From Azorinus chamasolen (Eukaryota > Mollusca > Bivalvia > Cardiida > Solecurtidae), in contig OY755240.1 in the NCBI GenBank assembly GCA_963576725.1, forward strand, positions 64,754,412-64,818,411: 64,000 nt of DNA, read 5' to 3'. Below, piece by piece: positions 29,879-39,472 of the stretch. Every line of letters starts with the position of its first letter. Positions within the stretch are counted from its first letter, which is position 1. The notes beneath the pieces are model-generated. The model made no database searches. It was given only the letters and a program-made list of their open reading frames with translations, and was not told the DNA's origin. The position numbers and the translations under genes are program-made.

Positions 29879-29884
29879 AATAAA
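29879..29884 (+). terminator. Polyadenylation signal of the 98-aa gene
   Basis: AATAAA lies 73 bp downstream of the stop codon of the spliced gene. Confidence 0.65.
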
Positions 29885-31429
29885 GTCCAATCGAACGAGT
29901 TGATTTCACACAACAGTCAATGGTGGTTACAACACTCAATCCTCCTATCGTTTTATAACTCAATAAATTAAAGGTAGATAAAATAGCAAGACAAAGGTCT
30001 TTAACATCCATTATACGTTATATTTAATTGACTTGTAACTGAGTATAGTCGGTTTACAGATAAAAGTTAAAGGTTCTAAAACGTGCCTAAGTTGGTATCA
30101 TTTATTATTGATACATATAGGCGAACCGGTTTTAGAATCTCTATCTACTATCTCTGAAAGATCTGTACTTATAGAGTTATAATAGGACACGAGGATAAGT
30201 GGACCACGCTGTAGAGGATATAGCAAATATCAGTTTGGGCTATGGTCTGTATGAATATGAGCCAGAATGAGTTAACGACGGAGTAAAGATTTTAACTTTA
30301 ATAAATAAAATTCACTTACCTGTATTCAGATACTCCTTACGAAAATCAGATTCTTTAAAACGAAAGAACGCAACTTTTAACTTATTAGATTCGAAAGAAT
30401 CTTGAGTTAGCAACGAATAAATCACTCCTGCTTATTCTTTTCCGATAATCTTTGCATAAGCCACTTTATTTAAATGACTTCAATAATTGCATGAGCAGGG
30501 CACAACATTTATCTGAGTAGATTCGAATGAAGCTTGGATTAACATTTAATAAAAACTAATAAACGAGCGTGATCTTTACACTGTCGAGTCGGAGCTAGAA
30601 ATGACGTGTCAGCTACTGGGTATATAAATTTAATATTCTCTATTATATTTAAACAAAAGAATGACCGCACCCGTTAGACATGTTCAGACTTATTCGGCGC
30701 ACCCTAATGAGAGTTAATTCATTAATATTAAGGGATTGGGAGTAAATATAAAAGAATTGATATGGAATATCTTGAATAAGGGAAACAGAAGAAATTTAAT
30801 CTATCATTTTCACGCTGGACGCCTACAGCGTAATTCGTAAGGGTCTTGTATTTCGGTGGGCGGTGAAGCTTGTAAGACATTGTATTGAAAGACAAACTTG
30901 TCATTCAGTAAACATTTTATAAACTGTTTCGATTTTAATCAAAATATGTTAGAAACGAATGGATAGTTTGCTATGGGTTTGATGATATAAATCCACCGCA
31001 TAGACGTCATTTAGAAGGAAAAGATATAAGGGGTCCCGATGTTAACTAGAACCCATTGTTAAATTTAACATTGTCCTTCCACTGGTAAAAAAGTGTCGCC
31101 TTTCAAAACGGTCGAAAGGACTGACATTGTATCGGATCATCGACACCTTGGAAGGCCGATATACTCTCGGGTATTCCCACACTGATACGATTTTATATCT
31201 AAAAGGTGTAGCCCTATTATAACGAATTGAATTGACCTATTGTTCTAATCCTTTGACCGAAAGAATAAGAATATTCTTTATATAAAAATGGGTCCCGAAA
31301 TTGTAAATCGCTATTATAATGGTATATATAGAATATGGAGGGGAAACCGATCCTAAAGCCGATTATAAAGCCGGGTCTACGCTGTTTGCGAATGTCCTAA
31401 AAGGTTGTTTTTTTTTATAGTAAATGGTA
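29885..31429. other. Polinton right arm, no gene seen
   Basis: AT-rich DNA without an ORF worth reporting. Small hairpins occur, for example CCTTTC...GAAAGG nested in GTGTCG...CGACAC (31095-31145), and a family A scrap (GGGTCTACGCTGTTTGCGAA) near 31375. Confidence 0.6.
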
Positions 31430-31605
31430 CCCGGCAAAGGTGGAATGCGGGATGGCACCCAGCGAGGGTGGAATGTGGGATGGTCGGGGTGACCTCCGTT
31501 GTTGTTGGGCAGTGTCATACGATTCCGTTCCTATTGTTCTAGGGCTCTATTAGGCTCTAGTCTTAGGAATGCGGGATGGTCAGCGTGACCTCTATGGATT
31601 GTTCT
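31430..31605 (-). repeat. Right subterminal repeats, diverged partner of the left ones
   Basis: Contains GGTGGAATGCGGGATGG and GGTGGAATGTGGGATGG repeats plus TCAGCGTGACCTCTAT. These resemble, in inverse orientation, the left-arm segment around 10340-10380 (GCCACGCTGGCCAACCCACA). The inverted relationship therefore continues imperfectly for another 180 bp or so inside each TIR. Confidence 0.65.
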
Positions 31606-31765
31606 AGTCTATTGTTAGGTCACGGTCAATGAGCGTGACCCCCTGCGCATTGTTCTTAGGCAGTCATAGGATACCCTCCCATTGTGACGTCATAGGTCAC
31701 GTGACAGGGGCTGCAGGGGCTGCAGGGCTGCAGGCATTCTCCCCAACGCCTCGCACTATACTACT
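31606..31765 (-). repeat. Polinton right terminal inverted repeat
   Basis: Reverse complement of the left TIR, with the same E-box (31696-31705) and CRE (31685-31692) palindromes. Beyond 160 bp the match decays into related subterminal sequence. Confidence 0.97.
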
Positions 31766-31771
31766 CATAGT
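31766..31771. repeat. Polinton target-site duplication, right (CATAGT)
   Basis: Second copy of the 6-bp duplication. It is followed by GTTTCACAAACACATCTTGT, the 3' end of the interspersed repeat into which the element inserted. Confidence 0.97.
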
Positions 31772-31801
31772 GTTTCACAAACACATCTTGTTTGCACCTA
31801 G

Positions 31802-31909
31802 ATTTTGACCAACAGACGTTTGGAGGTTATTGGAGACACCTCAGGGAACAGCTATGCTATAGGGGACTGTGCTGACATCAAGGACTACCCACTGCCATGT
31901 ACAGCTCAG
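31802..31909 (+). CDS. Host type II NADH dehydrogenase, exon d
   Basis: The exon has 36 codons, phase 0 at both ends, with acceptor GCACCTAG and donor CAG|GTGAGG. It encodes ILTNRRLEV...SYAIGDCADI...YPLPCTAQ; the YAIGDCA stretch is the conserved second FAD-contact motif of the family. It lies 36 bp right of the Polinton terminus (30 bp right of its target duplication), so the intron before it is more than 24 kb long. The last 25 bases of the exon plus the donor form the first unit of the downstream minisatellite (31885-32698). Confidence 0.92.
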
Positions 31910-32698
31910 GTGAGGCAACTCTTATTAACCATTAACCTCATAGCTACCCACTGCCATGTACAGCTCAGGTGAGGAAACTCGTATTAACCATTAACCTCAT
32001 AGCTACCCACTGCCATGTACAGCTCAGCTGAGGCAACTCATTTTAACCATTTACCTCATTGCTACCCACTGCCATGTACAGCTCAGGTGAGGCAACTCAT
32101 TTTAACCAGTTACCTCATAGCTACCCACTGCCATGTACAGCTCAGCTGAGGCAACTCATATTAACCAGTTACCTAATTGCTACCCACTGCCATGTACAGC
32201 TCTGACAGGTGAGGCAACTCATTTTAACCAGTTACCTCATTGCTACCCACTGCCATGTACAGCTCAGGTGAGGAAACTCATTTTAACCAGTTACCTAATT
32301 GCTACCCACTGCCATGTACAGCTCAGGTGAGGCAACTCATTTTAACCAGTTACCTCATAGCTACCCACTGCCATGTACAGCTCAGGTGAGGCAACTCATT
32401 TTAACCAGTTACCTCATAGATACCCACTGCCATGTACAGCTCAGGTGAGGCAACTCATTTTAACCAGTTACCTCATAGCTACCCACTGCCATGTACAGCT
32501 CAGGTGAGGCAACTCATTTTAACCAGTTACCTCATAGATACCCACTGCCATGTACAGCTCAGGTGAGGCAACTCATTTTAACCAGTTACCTCATAGCTAC
32601 CCACTGCCATGTACAGCTCAGGTGAGGCAACTCATTTTAACTAGTTTATACCTCATAGCTACCCACTGCCATGTACAGCTCAGCTGAGGCAACTCTTA
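31885..32698 (+). repeat. 59-bp minisatellite derived from exon d and its splice donor
   Basis: Fourteen copies (the first is the exon itself) of a unit made of the last 25 exon bases, CTACCCACTGCCATGTACAG plus CTCAG, then GTGAGG and 28 intron bases. Eleven copies keep GT; three read CAGCTGAGG. A partial unit continues beyond the MITE at 32948. Confidence 0.93.
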
Positions 32699-32948
32699 TT
32701 AACCCTTTCCCTCATATAAACGTGTTTTAACGCACCTGCAAACAGAGAAGACCCAGATCAGACGGATCCTAGAGGAGCCATCTGATCAGGGTCTGCCCTG
32801 TTTGCTAATGGAATTTGATAGATCTGTTTCTCTTCTTTCTAAAAGGGATACATTGTTCCACCTTCCATATTCCATTATAACTATTTTGTCCATGTATATT
32901 CAGTAGGTATTAAAATTTGTAATAAACACAGAACAGGGAAAGGGTTAA
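32699..32948 (+). mobile_element. TTAA-type MITE (family A) inserted in the minisatellite
   Basis: TTAACCCTTTCCCTC to GAACAGGGAAAGGGTTAA. The flanking minisatellite resumes with TTAACCAGTTACCTC, so the target TTAA was duplicated exactly. Confidence 0.92.
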
Positions 32949-32975
32949 CCAGTTACCTCATAGCTACCCACTTTT

Positions 32976-33024
32976 TGTGTCACCTGCCGAGAGGCAGTGT
33001 GTCACTTAGGGATCACTTTTCCGC

Positions 33025-33055
<31 letters not shown>

Positions 33056-33280
33056 CCGTCCCACTTTATTTTTTTGGCTGTCATTTCTAAACTAATCATT
33101 ATAATTATAGAGCTTTCAAATTTCACACATGGAACAAGCACGATGAGAGGAAGTGTTATGCACAAGGGCCACAACTCTAGCATGAATATTTTTGAGTTAT
33201 TCCTCTTTTTCATATTAACAAGAAGTTTTTGTGTCAGCTGCGAGCAGGTGACACAAATGTTCCTCCGAACACTCTTGTTT
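32976..33280 (+). mobile_element. Foldback-ended repeat (family J)
   Basis: GTGTCACCTGCCGAG at the left faces GAGCAGGTGACAC at the right, with a CCGTCTGTCTGTCC tract, ending CTCTTGTTT. Inserted in a minisatellite remnant. Its left half is also at 60905-61090. Confidence 0.65.
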
Positions 33281-33511
33281 AACCATTTACCTCATAGATA
33301 CACCTTTTAATGCCTGTGTAAATGAGTAAACCCTGTAGAAGCCATGTGATCAGGGTCAGCACTGTTTGCTTATGGAATATATAGATATGATTCCTTTGTT
33401 TCTGTCATGTAAAAAATCAGCTAATTAATTTTCGTAGTCATTATTTCTTACAGAAATAAACATCAGGTAAATCTTCCCAAGCTCTCCCTGATTGTAAATG
33501 CTTCGTATAAG

Positions 33512-33719
33512 TACAGTAAAACCTCTCTATAACGACCACTAAGTTGTGTTAATTAGTTGGTAATTAGAGCAAGTGGCTGCTTAAAGCAAGGTGAAAATAA
33601 AACAGAACGCTCCAATAGGAGCGTTCTGTTTTACTTTCACCTTGCTTTAAGCAGCCACCTGCCTTTAACACAAAATAATTGATTTAATTTAGTGGTCGTT
33701 ATAGAGAGGTTTTACTGTA
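33512..33719. mobile_element. TA-flanked foldback MITE (family C)
   Basis: TACAGTAAAACCTCTCTATA to its complement, centred on GAACGCTCCAATAGGAGCGTTC. Confidence 0.88.
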
Positions 33720-33987
33720 TGACATTCTCTGAAATTGAAACAGTCAGCCAACAACTTAATTCTTTACTTGATGAGTATTCATGTCAAAATTGCACCATGA
33801 AAACAGAGAAATTAAAACGTTTTCAGGAACAGCTTCTTTTATTTCTTCACCATACCTTATGTTGTGACCACTCTTTACCATCGTCCCTTTGAGGTGCATC
33901 TTAGGAATGGTCACAGCATAGGAGTTGGTGAAGAATTGATGATGTTAGTACTTGAATACACAACTTTATCTATTTCTAACATTAATT

Positions 33988-34770
33988 AGTCCTCCACCTG
34001 TCACTGGAGGAGGAATATAGGTTTGCAATCCGTCCTTCCATCCATTCATCAGTCCGTCCATCTGTTCTTCCATTTGGATTTTTGTCTGAATGCATGTCCC
34101 TAACCACTTGGGTTATGGTTTCCAAATTTCTTGTGTGAATACATCTTGGGAAGGCAAAATGTAGCATGCTACTTTGGTGTCTGTTACCTTGACCTTGACT
34201 TCAGTTTTAGGTAAAATTTGTCTGGAAATTTGTTCGGGTGATATATCCACAACTCTTTGGATTAAGATTTCTAAATTTCTTGTGTGTTTGTATCTAAGGA
34301 AGGGGGAGTGTTGTATACTTCTTTCGTGTCTCTGTGACTGACTTTGACCATGACATTACTTTTAGTTAAAAAACGTCTGAAATTTGTTAGTATGATGTAT
34401 TCTCAACCTCTTGGGCTAAGATTTCTTGTGTGGATGCATCCTGGGAAGGCAGAGTGTCACATACTACTTTTGTATCTCTATGACCTTCACCCTGACATTT
34501 ACCTCAATTTAAGTAAAGGTTTGTCAAGACATTTCGAAATTTCTTGTTTAGATGCATCTTCTGAATGTGGAGTGTTTTGTATTACATACTTTAGTGACAT
34601 TTACCCTGGCCTTGAAGGGATGACCTCAATTGAAGTAAAACAAAAATCTGCAAATTTTTGTCTGGATGATATTTTCTCAACAACTTATGGTTTATAAATT
34701 TGTGTGGATACATCTTAGAAAGACAGAGTGTCACATACTTATTTGATGTCTCTTTGACCTTACTCACCTA
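33988..34770 (+). repeat. Tandem-unit element (family K)
   Basis: CCTCCACCTGTCACTGGAGGAGG hairpin at the start, CCGTCC-rich tract, then ~120-bp units with GATTTCTAAATTTCTTGTGT and GGAAGGCAGAGTGTCA. No gene. Confidence 0.6.
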
Positions 34771-34794
34771 CCCAACAGGAAAATAAATTGTTGT

Positions 34795-35155
34795 TTCGTA
34801 GTGATGGCAGGGCCTAGTGGTTGAGCATTGAGCTGATTACCCAGGGGTCCAGGGATCAAATCCAAGCTGGACCAGCTTGAAATTTCAAAGACGTTTTTCA
34901 GTGTCTCCCACACACACGAGGTTGCCTCCTCTTCACCCAGAGGATTAAAATGGGTACCTGTGAAAATCACTAGCTGGTAATGAGGCTACAGCTATGTAAT
35001 CGCGCCATATGTTAGCAGTGCTCAATATTGTAGGCGATTGGCTCAATGACCATGGAAGTACATGTACATTTAGCTGAGCTGTCATTTGGACTGAAAGTAG
35101 ACTATATCTAGGTGTTCACTAAGATCACCAGTCGCCTTGAAAATGAATAAACTGA
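34795..35155 (+). mobile_element. Probable tRNA-derived SINE (second family)
   Basis: A tRNA-like head has box A-like GGGCCTAGTGGTTGAGC (34810) and box B-like AGGGATCAAATCC (34851), followed by a non-tRNA body ending near GAATAAACTGATCTGAC. No clear target duplication was found. Confidence 0.5.
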
Positions 35156-35179
35156 TCTGACTTCACTTAATAAGGACCA

Positions 35180-35412
35180 TTAATCCTTTCCCTCATATAA
35201 ACGTGTTTTCACACATTTGCAAACAGAGCAGACCCAGATCAGACGGCTCCTAGAGTCTACTCTGTTTGCTATTAGAATTTGATAGATATGTTTCTTTGCT
35301 TTCTAAAATGTCAACAATGTTCCACATTCCATATTTCTTTATAACTATTTTGTTAATGAATATTCAGTAGGTACTGAAATTTGACCTAAATACAGAACAG
35401 GGAAAGGGTTAA
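35180..35412 (+). mobile_element. TTAA-type MITE (family A)
   Basis: TTAATCCTTTCCCTC to GAACAGGGAAAGGGTTAA; the palindrome lacks most of its second arm. Confidence 0.82.
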
Positions 35413-35543
35413 TAAAAAGTTACACAGCATCCTTGTGTATCAATAAATATTCCCTACGAGTCTACATCCAACTCAAGGGGATGACTAGAACTGCTACCAG
35501 TGGGTGACAATACTTATAATTAAGACATCTTTTGAGTGGTTGC

Positions 35544-35772
35544 TTAACCCATTACCTCATAGGCTATTTTTATACTCAACCTCTATGAATAAATCTACCG
35601 AAAAGGAACATTTACTAGAGGAAGGAAAAACTTTAGAATCATGCAGTTTTGAAACTATTGTTATAAATAGAGCATTTATTCTTGTGGAGCAAATGCTCTA
35701 TTTATCACAATGGTTTCATAAAAGGACTGTTACAATGACGTCAAAAGGCGTCAATTTGAGGGAATAGGTTAA
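35544..35772 (+). mobile_element. TTAA-type MITE (family B), 69 bp before exon e
   Basis: TTAACCCATTACCTC to GAGGGAATAGGTTAA with the ATAAATAGAGCATTTATTCT palindrome. Confidence 0.8.
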
Positions 35773-35840
35773 TTAAAGACATAAAATTAAGACATCTTTT
35801 GAGTGCTTGTTTATGAGAAGTTTTGCTGTATCATTTATAG

Positions 35841-35982
35841 GTTGCAGAAAGAGAAGGTCGTTGGTTAGCACAGCAGCTGAATAATCCGACTAGTGAAGAA
35901 TATTCGTTTAGTAGTGCGGGCATGCTTGCGTATATTGGCAAATATGAGGGTCTGTCAGATCTGCCAGATGTCAAACTTCAAG
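35841..35982 (+). CDS. Host type II NADH dehydrogenase, exon e
   Basis: The acceptor is ATTTATAG and the donor CAAG|GTATGT, ending in phase 1. It translates to VAEREGRWLAQQLNNP...YSFSSAGMLAYIGKYEGLSDLPDVKLQ. The VAEREGRWLA stretch and GMLAYIG are typical of the family and belong to the quinone/membrane-facing C-terminal half. Its frame continues from exon d and into the last exon at 46013. Confidence 0.92.
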
Positions 35983-36120
35983 GTATGTATTTTTATGAGA
36001 CATCAAACTTCTCTATGCAATAAGAAGTTGAGATGCCTGTATTGAAGATGAGTGGTTGTTTAATACAAAGCAGCAGTAATTCATCAATCGGGGGTTTCTT
36101 TATTAGATATCCGCTCGCTT

Positions 36121-36284
36121 CTAACCCTTTCCTTCATATAATCGTGTTTTCACACATTTGCAAACAGAGTAGACCCAGATAGGAGCTGTCTTATTAGGAT
36201 CTGCTCTATAACTTTCTTTTTTTTCCGTGAATATTCAGCAAGTATTAAAAGTTTTTGATAAAGGTAGAACAGGGAAAGAGTTAA
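36121..36284 (+). mobile_element. TTAA-type MITE (family A), internally deleted
   Basis: CTAACCCTTTCCTTC to GAACAGGGAAAGAGTTAA. Confidence 0.65.
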
Positions 36285-36322
36285 AGAAACACCCCACCCC
36301 TTTTGTTTGCTAGGTGATTGCT

Positions 36323-36547
36323 TTAACCCTTTCCGTGTTCAATGTTTATTCCAAATTTCAGTACTTACTGAATATTCATGGACAAAAATAGTTATATTGA
36401 AATGTGGAGCATTATAGCCAATTTAGAAACTAAAGAACCAGATCTATCAAATTCCATTAGCAAACAGAGCAGACCCTGATCAGTTAATCTAATTAATATT
36501 CATGATGTCATTATTTCTTTCTTGAATATTCATGGAGTAAAGGGTTA
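36323..36547 (-). mobile_element. Chimeric MITE: family A left half, A2 right half
   Basis: The left half reads as inverse family A up to GCAGACCCTGATCAG; the right half continues as family A2 (TTAATATTCATGATGTCATT ... GGAGTAAAGGGTTA). Confidence 0.6.
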
Positions 36548-36962
36548 TCTATCATCTTTAGTGCTGACATTATACACATATATGAAGTATGGATGTTTTA
36601 AGTATGATTTTAAATGAGTTTTATGTTTATCAGCTTTGCCCGATAGAGACATCTTTTAACACCTTTGCAGACAGTGTAGACCAAGAACAGATGGCTCATA
36701 CAAGAGCCATCTGATCAGGGTCTGCATTGTCTGCTTATGCTTGGTTTGGTTGTTTGTGCCATAGTCAAACATGTCCATATTCATTATCAGAAGCATGTTA
36801 TTAACATTCATACAGTCACCATTTCTTACATGAACATTCATTAGATAAGGAGTTAATAACTTCTTTGTCATTCGTCTGTTGGTCTGTCACTTCTCCAGCA
36901 TTCATCTGTTGGTCTGTCACACTGTTGATGTAATGCTTTTACATCATTTTTGAGTTATTCCC

Positions 36963-38089
36963 CTTTTTATATGTCCACCTAATAAAGGTGGTCGTACATT
37001 GGCGTGGCCGTCCGTTCATTCGTATGTTCGTCCGTCAATATTTTGTTTGTCCATTGTTTTCTCGGAAAACTATTTGAGAGAAATTAATGAAACTTCACAC
37101 AAATATTTAATGCATCAAGATTTGAAACTGAGTTAATTCTGAGGTTCATTTGATTTTTTGTTTCAGAGTTATGGCCCTTGTCCTTGAAAATAATGCAAAT
37201 ACATGCAAATAGTTTGTCCGCTGTTTTTTGGGAAAACTATTTGAGAGATATTCATTAAACTTCACACAAATGTGTAATGCATTAATATCTGAAGCTGAGT
37301 TGATTCTGAGGTTCATTTGATTTGTCGTTTCGGAGTTCTGGCCCTTGTCCTTAAAAAATAATGCCAATACATGCAAATAGTTTGTCTGCTGTTTTCTGGG
37401 AAAACTTTTTGAGAGATATTAATGAAACTTTACACAAATGTTTAATGCATCAAGGCATGAAGCTGAATCGATTCTGAGGTTCATTTGATTTGTCGTTTGG
37501 AGTTATGGCCCTTTTCCTTAAAAAATAATGCAAATATATGCATATAGTTTGTCCGCTGTTTTCTGGGAAAACTGTTTGACAGATATTAATGAAACTTCAC
37601 ACAAATGTTTAATGCATCAAGACCTGAAGCTAAGTCAATTCTGAGGTTCATTTGATTTGTCATTTTGGAGTGCACTTAAAAAAAATAATGCAAATCTATG
37701 CAAATATGAGGATGGCCATAACTTTTTCATTTGAAATGATATTTACTTCAATTTTTTTATATGGTTAAACCTTAATATGAATTTTAACATATATTGCGGG
37801 GTTTTTGATATGTCATTTTACTCTACAGTTATGGTCCTTGAACTTTGTGTGTTCGTTGCATGGTTTGTTTGTCAACTTTTAGTTTGTCTGTTGTTTTCTT
37901 GGAAAATTATTGAAATGATATAAATGAAACTTAGCACAAATGTTTTAAGCAACAAAATCTGAAGCTGAGTTTATTTTGAGGTTCATTCAGTTTGTCTTTA
38001 CAGAGTTATGGCCGTTGACTTTACAAAAATCTGCAAATATGAGGATTAGTTGTAACTTTTTTATTTAATAAGATATTCGCTTCATTTTT
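36963..38089 (+). mobile_element. Family G tandem-unit element, left part
   Basis: CCACCTAATAAAGGTGG hairpin start, then ~170-bp units (TTTGTCCGCTGTTTTCTGGG, GAAACTTCACACAAATGTTT). It stops at CTTCATTTTT, where family D elements begin; the matching right end is at 45857-45990. Confidence 0.8.
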
Positions 38090-39470
38090 AGCTCACCAGA
38101 GCACTTTTGTGCTCAGGGTGAGCTTTTGTGATCACTTGATGTCCTTCATCCGTCGTCGTCCGTCGTCGGGCGTCAACAATTTGAACCTTTAAAAATCTTC
38201 TCCTCTGAATCTACAGGGTTCTCAGCTTTCATCTTTGGTACATAGCATCATCTTTAGGTCCTCTACAAAAGTTATATAAATTTTGCCCCTGGGGTCAAAA
38301 TTGGCCCGGCCCCAGGGGTAGCCAGATTTCATTAGAAACATATAGTGACAACTTTGAAAATCTTCTCCTCTGAATCTACAGGGTTCTCAGCTTTCATATT
38401 TGGCACATAGCATCATGTTCAGGTCCTCTACAAAAGTTATATAAATTATGCCCCTGGGGTCAAAATTGGCCCCGCCCCAGGGGTAGCCAGTTTTGAATAG
38501 AAACATATAGTGACAACTTTGAAAAAAATTTCTTCTGAATCGACAGGGTTCTCAGCTTTCATATTTGGCACATAGCATCATGTTCAGGTCCTCTACAAAA
38601 AGTGTATAAATTATGCCCCTGGGTTCAAAATTGGCCCCGCCCCAGGGGTGGTCAGTTTTCAATAGAAACATATAGTGAAACTTTGAAAATCTTCTCCTCT
38701 GAAACTGGAAGGTTCTCAGCTTTCATATTTGGCACATAACATCATGATCAGGTTCTGTGCAAATGTTATATATATTATGCCCTTGGGGTCAAAATTGACC
38801 CCGTCCCAGGGGTGACCATTTTTGTATAGCTGACTACAGATTAGAACAATCAGATCCTTTACTGGTCACTGATAATTAGGTCAAGCAGTATACTGCAGAC
38901 AGGTGCACTCACTGTGTATTAGCTTGGAGTGCTGTGGCTTACAATTATGTGGGGTAGAGTTAGTCATTTCTTAACCCTTTAGACCATGAATGAATATTCA
39001 TGTAGGAGATAATGCCATCATGAATATTAATTAACGTAATTTCTATTGTGGATGAATAAGCAAAAACTGTGACCTGATAAATACTAGAATCAGAACTATA
39101 TCATGTCAAAAACAAACAGAGCAGACCCTGATCAGCCATCTGATCTTGGTATACTCTGTTTGCCAAGGGGTTGAAAGGCCTATTTATGGAGGAAAGGGTG
39201 TTAACAACACCATTATTCTCCCTATAGAAACATGTAGTGAAAACTTTGAAATCTTCTCCTGAAACTGGAAGGTATTCAGCTTTCATATGTGGCACACAGC
39301 ATCATGTTCAGGTCCTCTACCAAAGTTATAAAAATTATGCCCCTGGGTTTAAAATTGACCCCGCCCCAGGGCTGGCTAATTTTCTATATAAACATGTAGT
39401 GAAAACTTTGAAAATCTTCTTCTCTGATTGTCTGGTGAGCGATATCAGGGCCTTTCAGGCCCTCTTGTTT
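38090..39470 (+). mobile_element. Family D tandem-unit element, copy 1
   Basis: AGCTCACCAGAGCAC start, ~185-bp units (GGTTCTCAGCTTTCAT, CCTCTACAAAAGTTATATAA, CCCCTGGGGTCAAAATTGGC), end GGCCCTCTTGTTTTT. A TTAA-type MITE is nested at 38971-39204. Confidence 0.85.
38971..39204 (-). mobile_element. TTAA-type MITE nested in family D copy 1
   Basis: TTAACCCTTTAGACC to GAGGAAAGGGTGTTAA, inverse family A2. Confidence 0.75.
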
Positions 39471-39472
39471 TT

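Larger units (their letters stand above)
10045..31765. mobile_element. Complete Polinton/Maverick (adintovirus-like) element
   Basis: A 21,721-bp element is bounded by 160-bp terminal inverted repeats (159/160 identical) that begin AGTAGTATAGTGCGAG, and by the 6-bp direct repeat CATAGT, the duplication size known for Polintons. It contains the full hallmark set: protein-primed family B DNA polymerase, retroviral-type integrase, adenain-like protease, FtsK/HerA-like packaging ATPase, and major and minor capsid proteins. About 2.7 kb of its length is a nested host repeat at 24998-27663, and smaller MITEs sit in its right arm. The core (about 10.4-24.5 kb) is visibly richer in CpG and G+C than the flanks. 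Four coding lesions suggest this copy is no longer autonomous. Confidence 0.97.

Noticed and set aside
31090..31145. Structured RNA gene in the Polinton right arm
   Set aside because: A nested hairpin is visible but there are no pol III boxes or terminator; could be chance.
32133..32330. 65-codon ORF repeating YPLPCTA
   Set aside because: Translation of the exon-derived minisatellite, not an independent gene.
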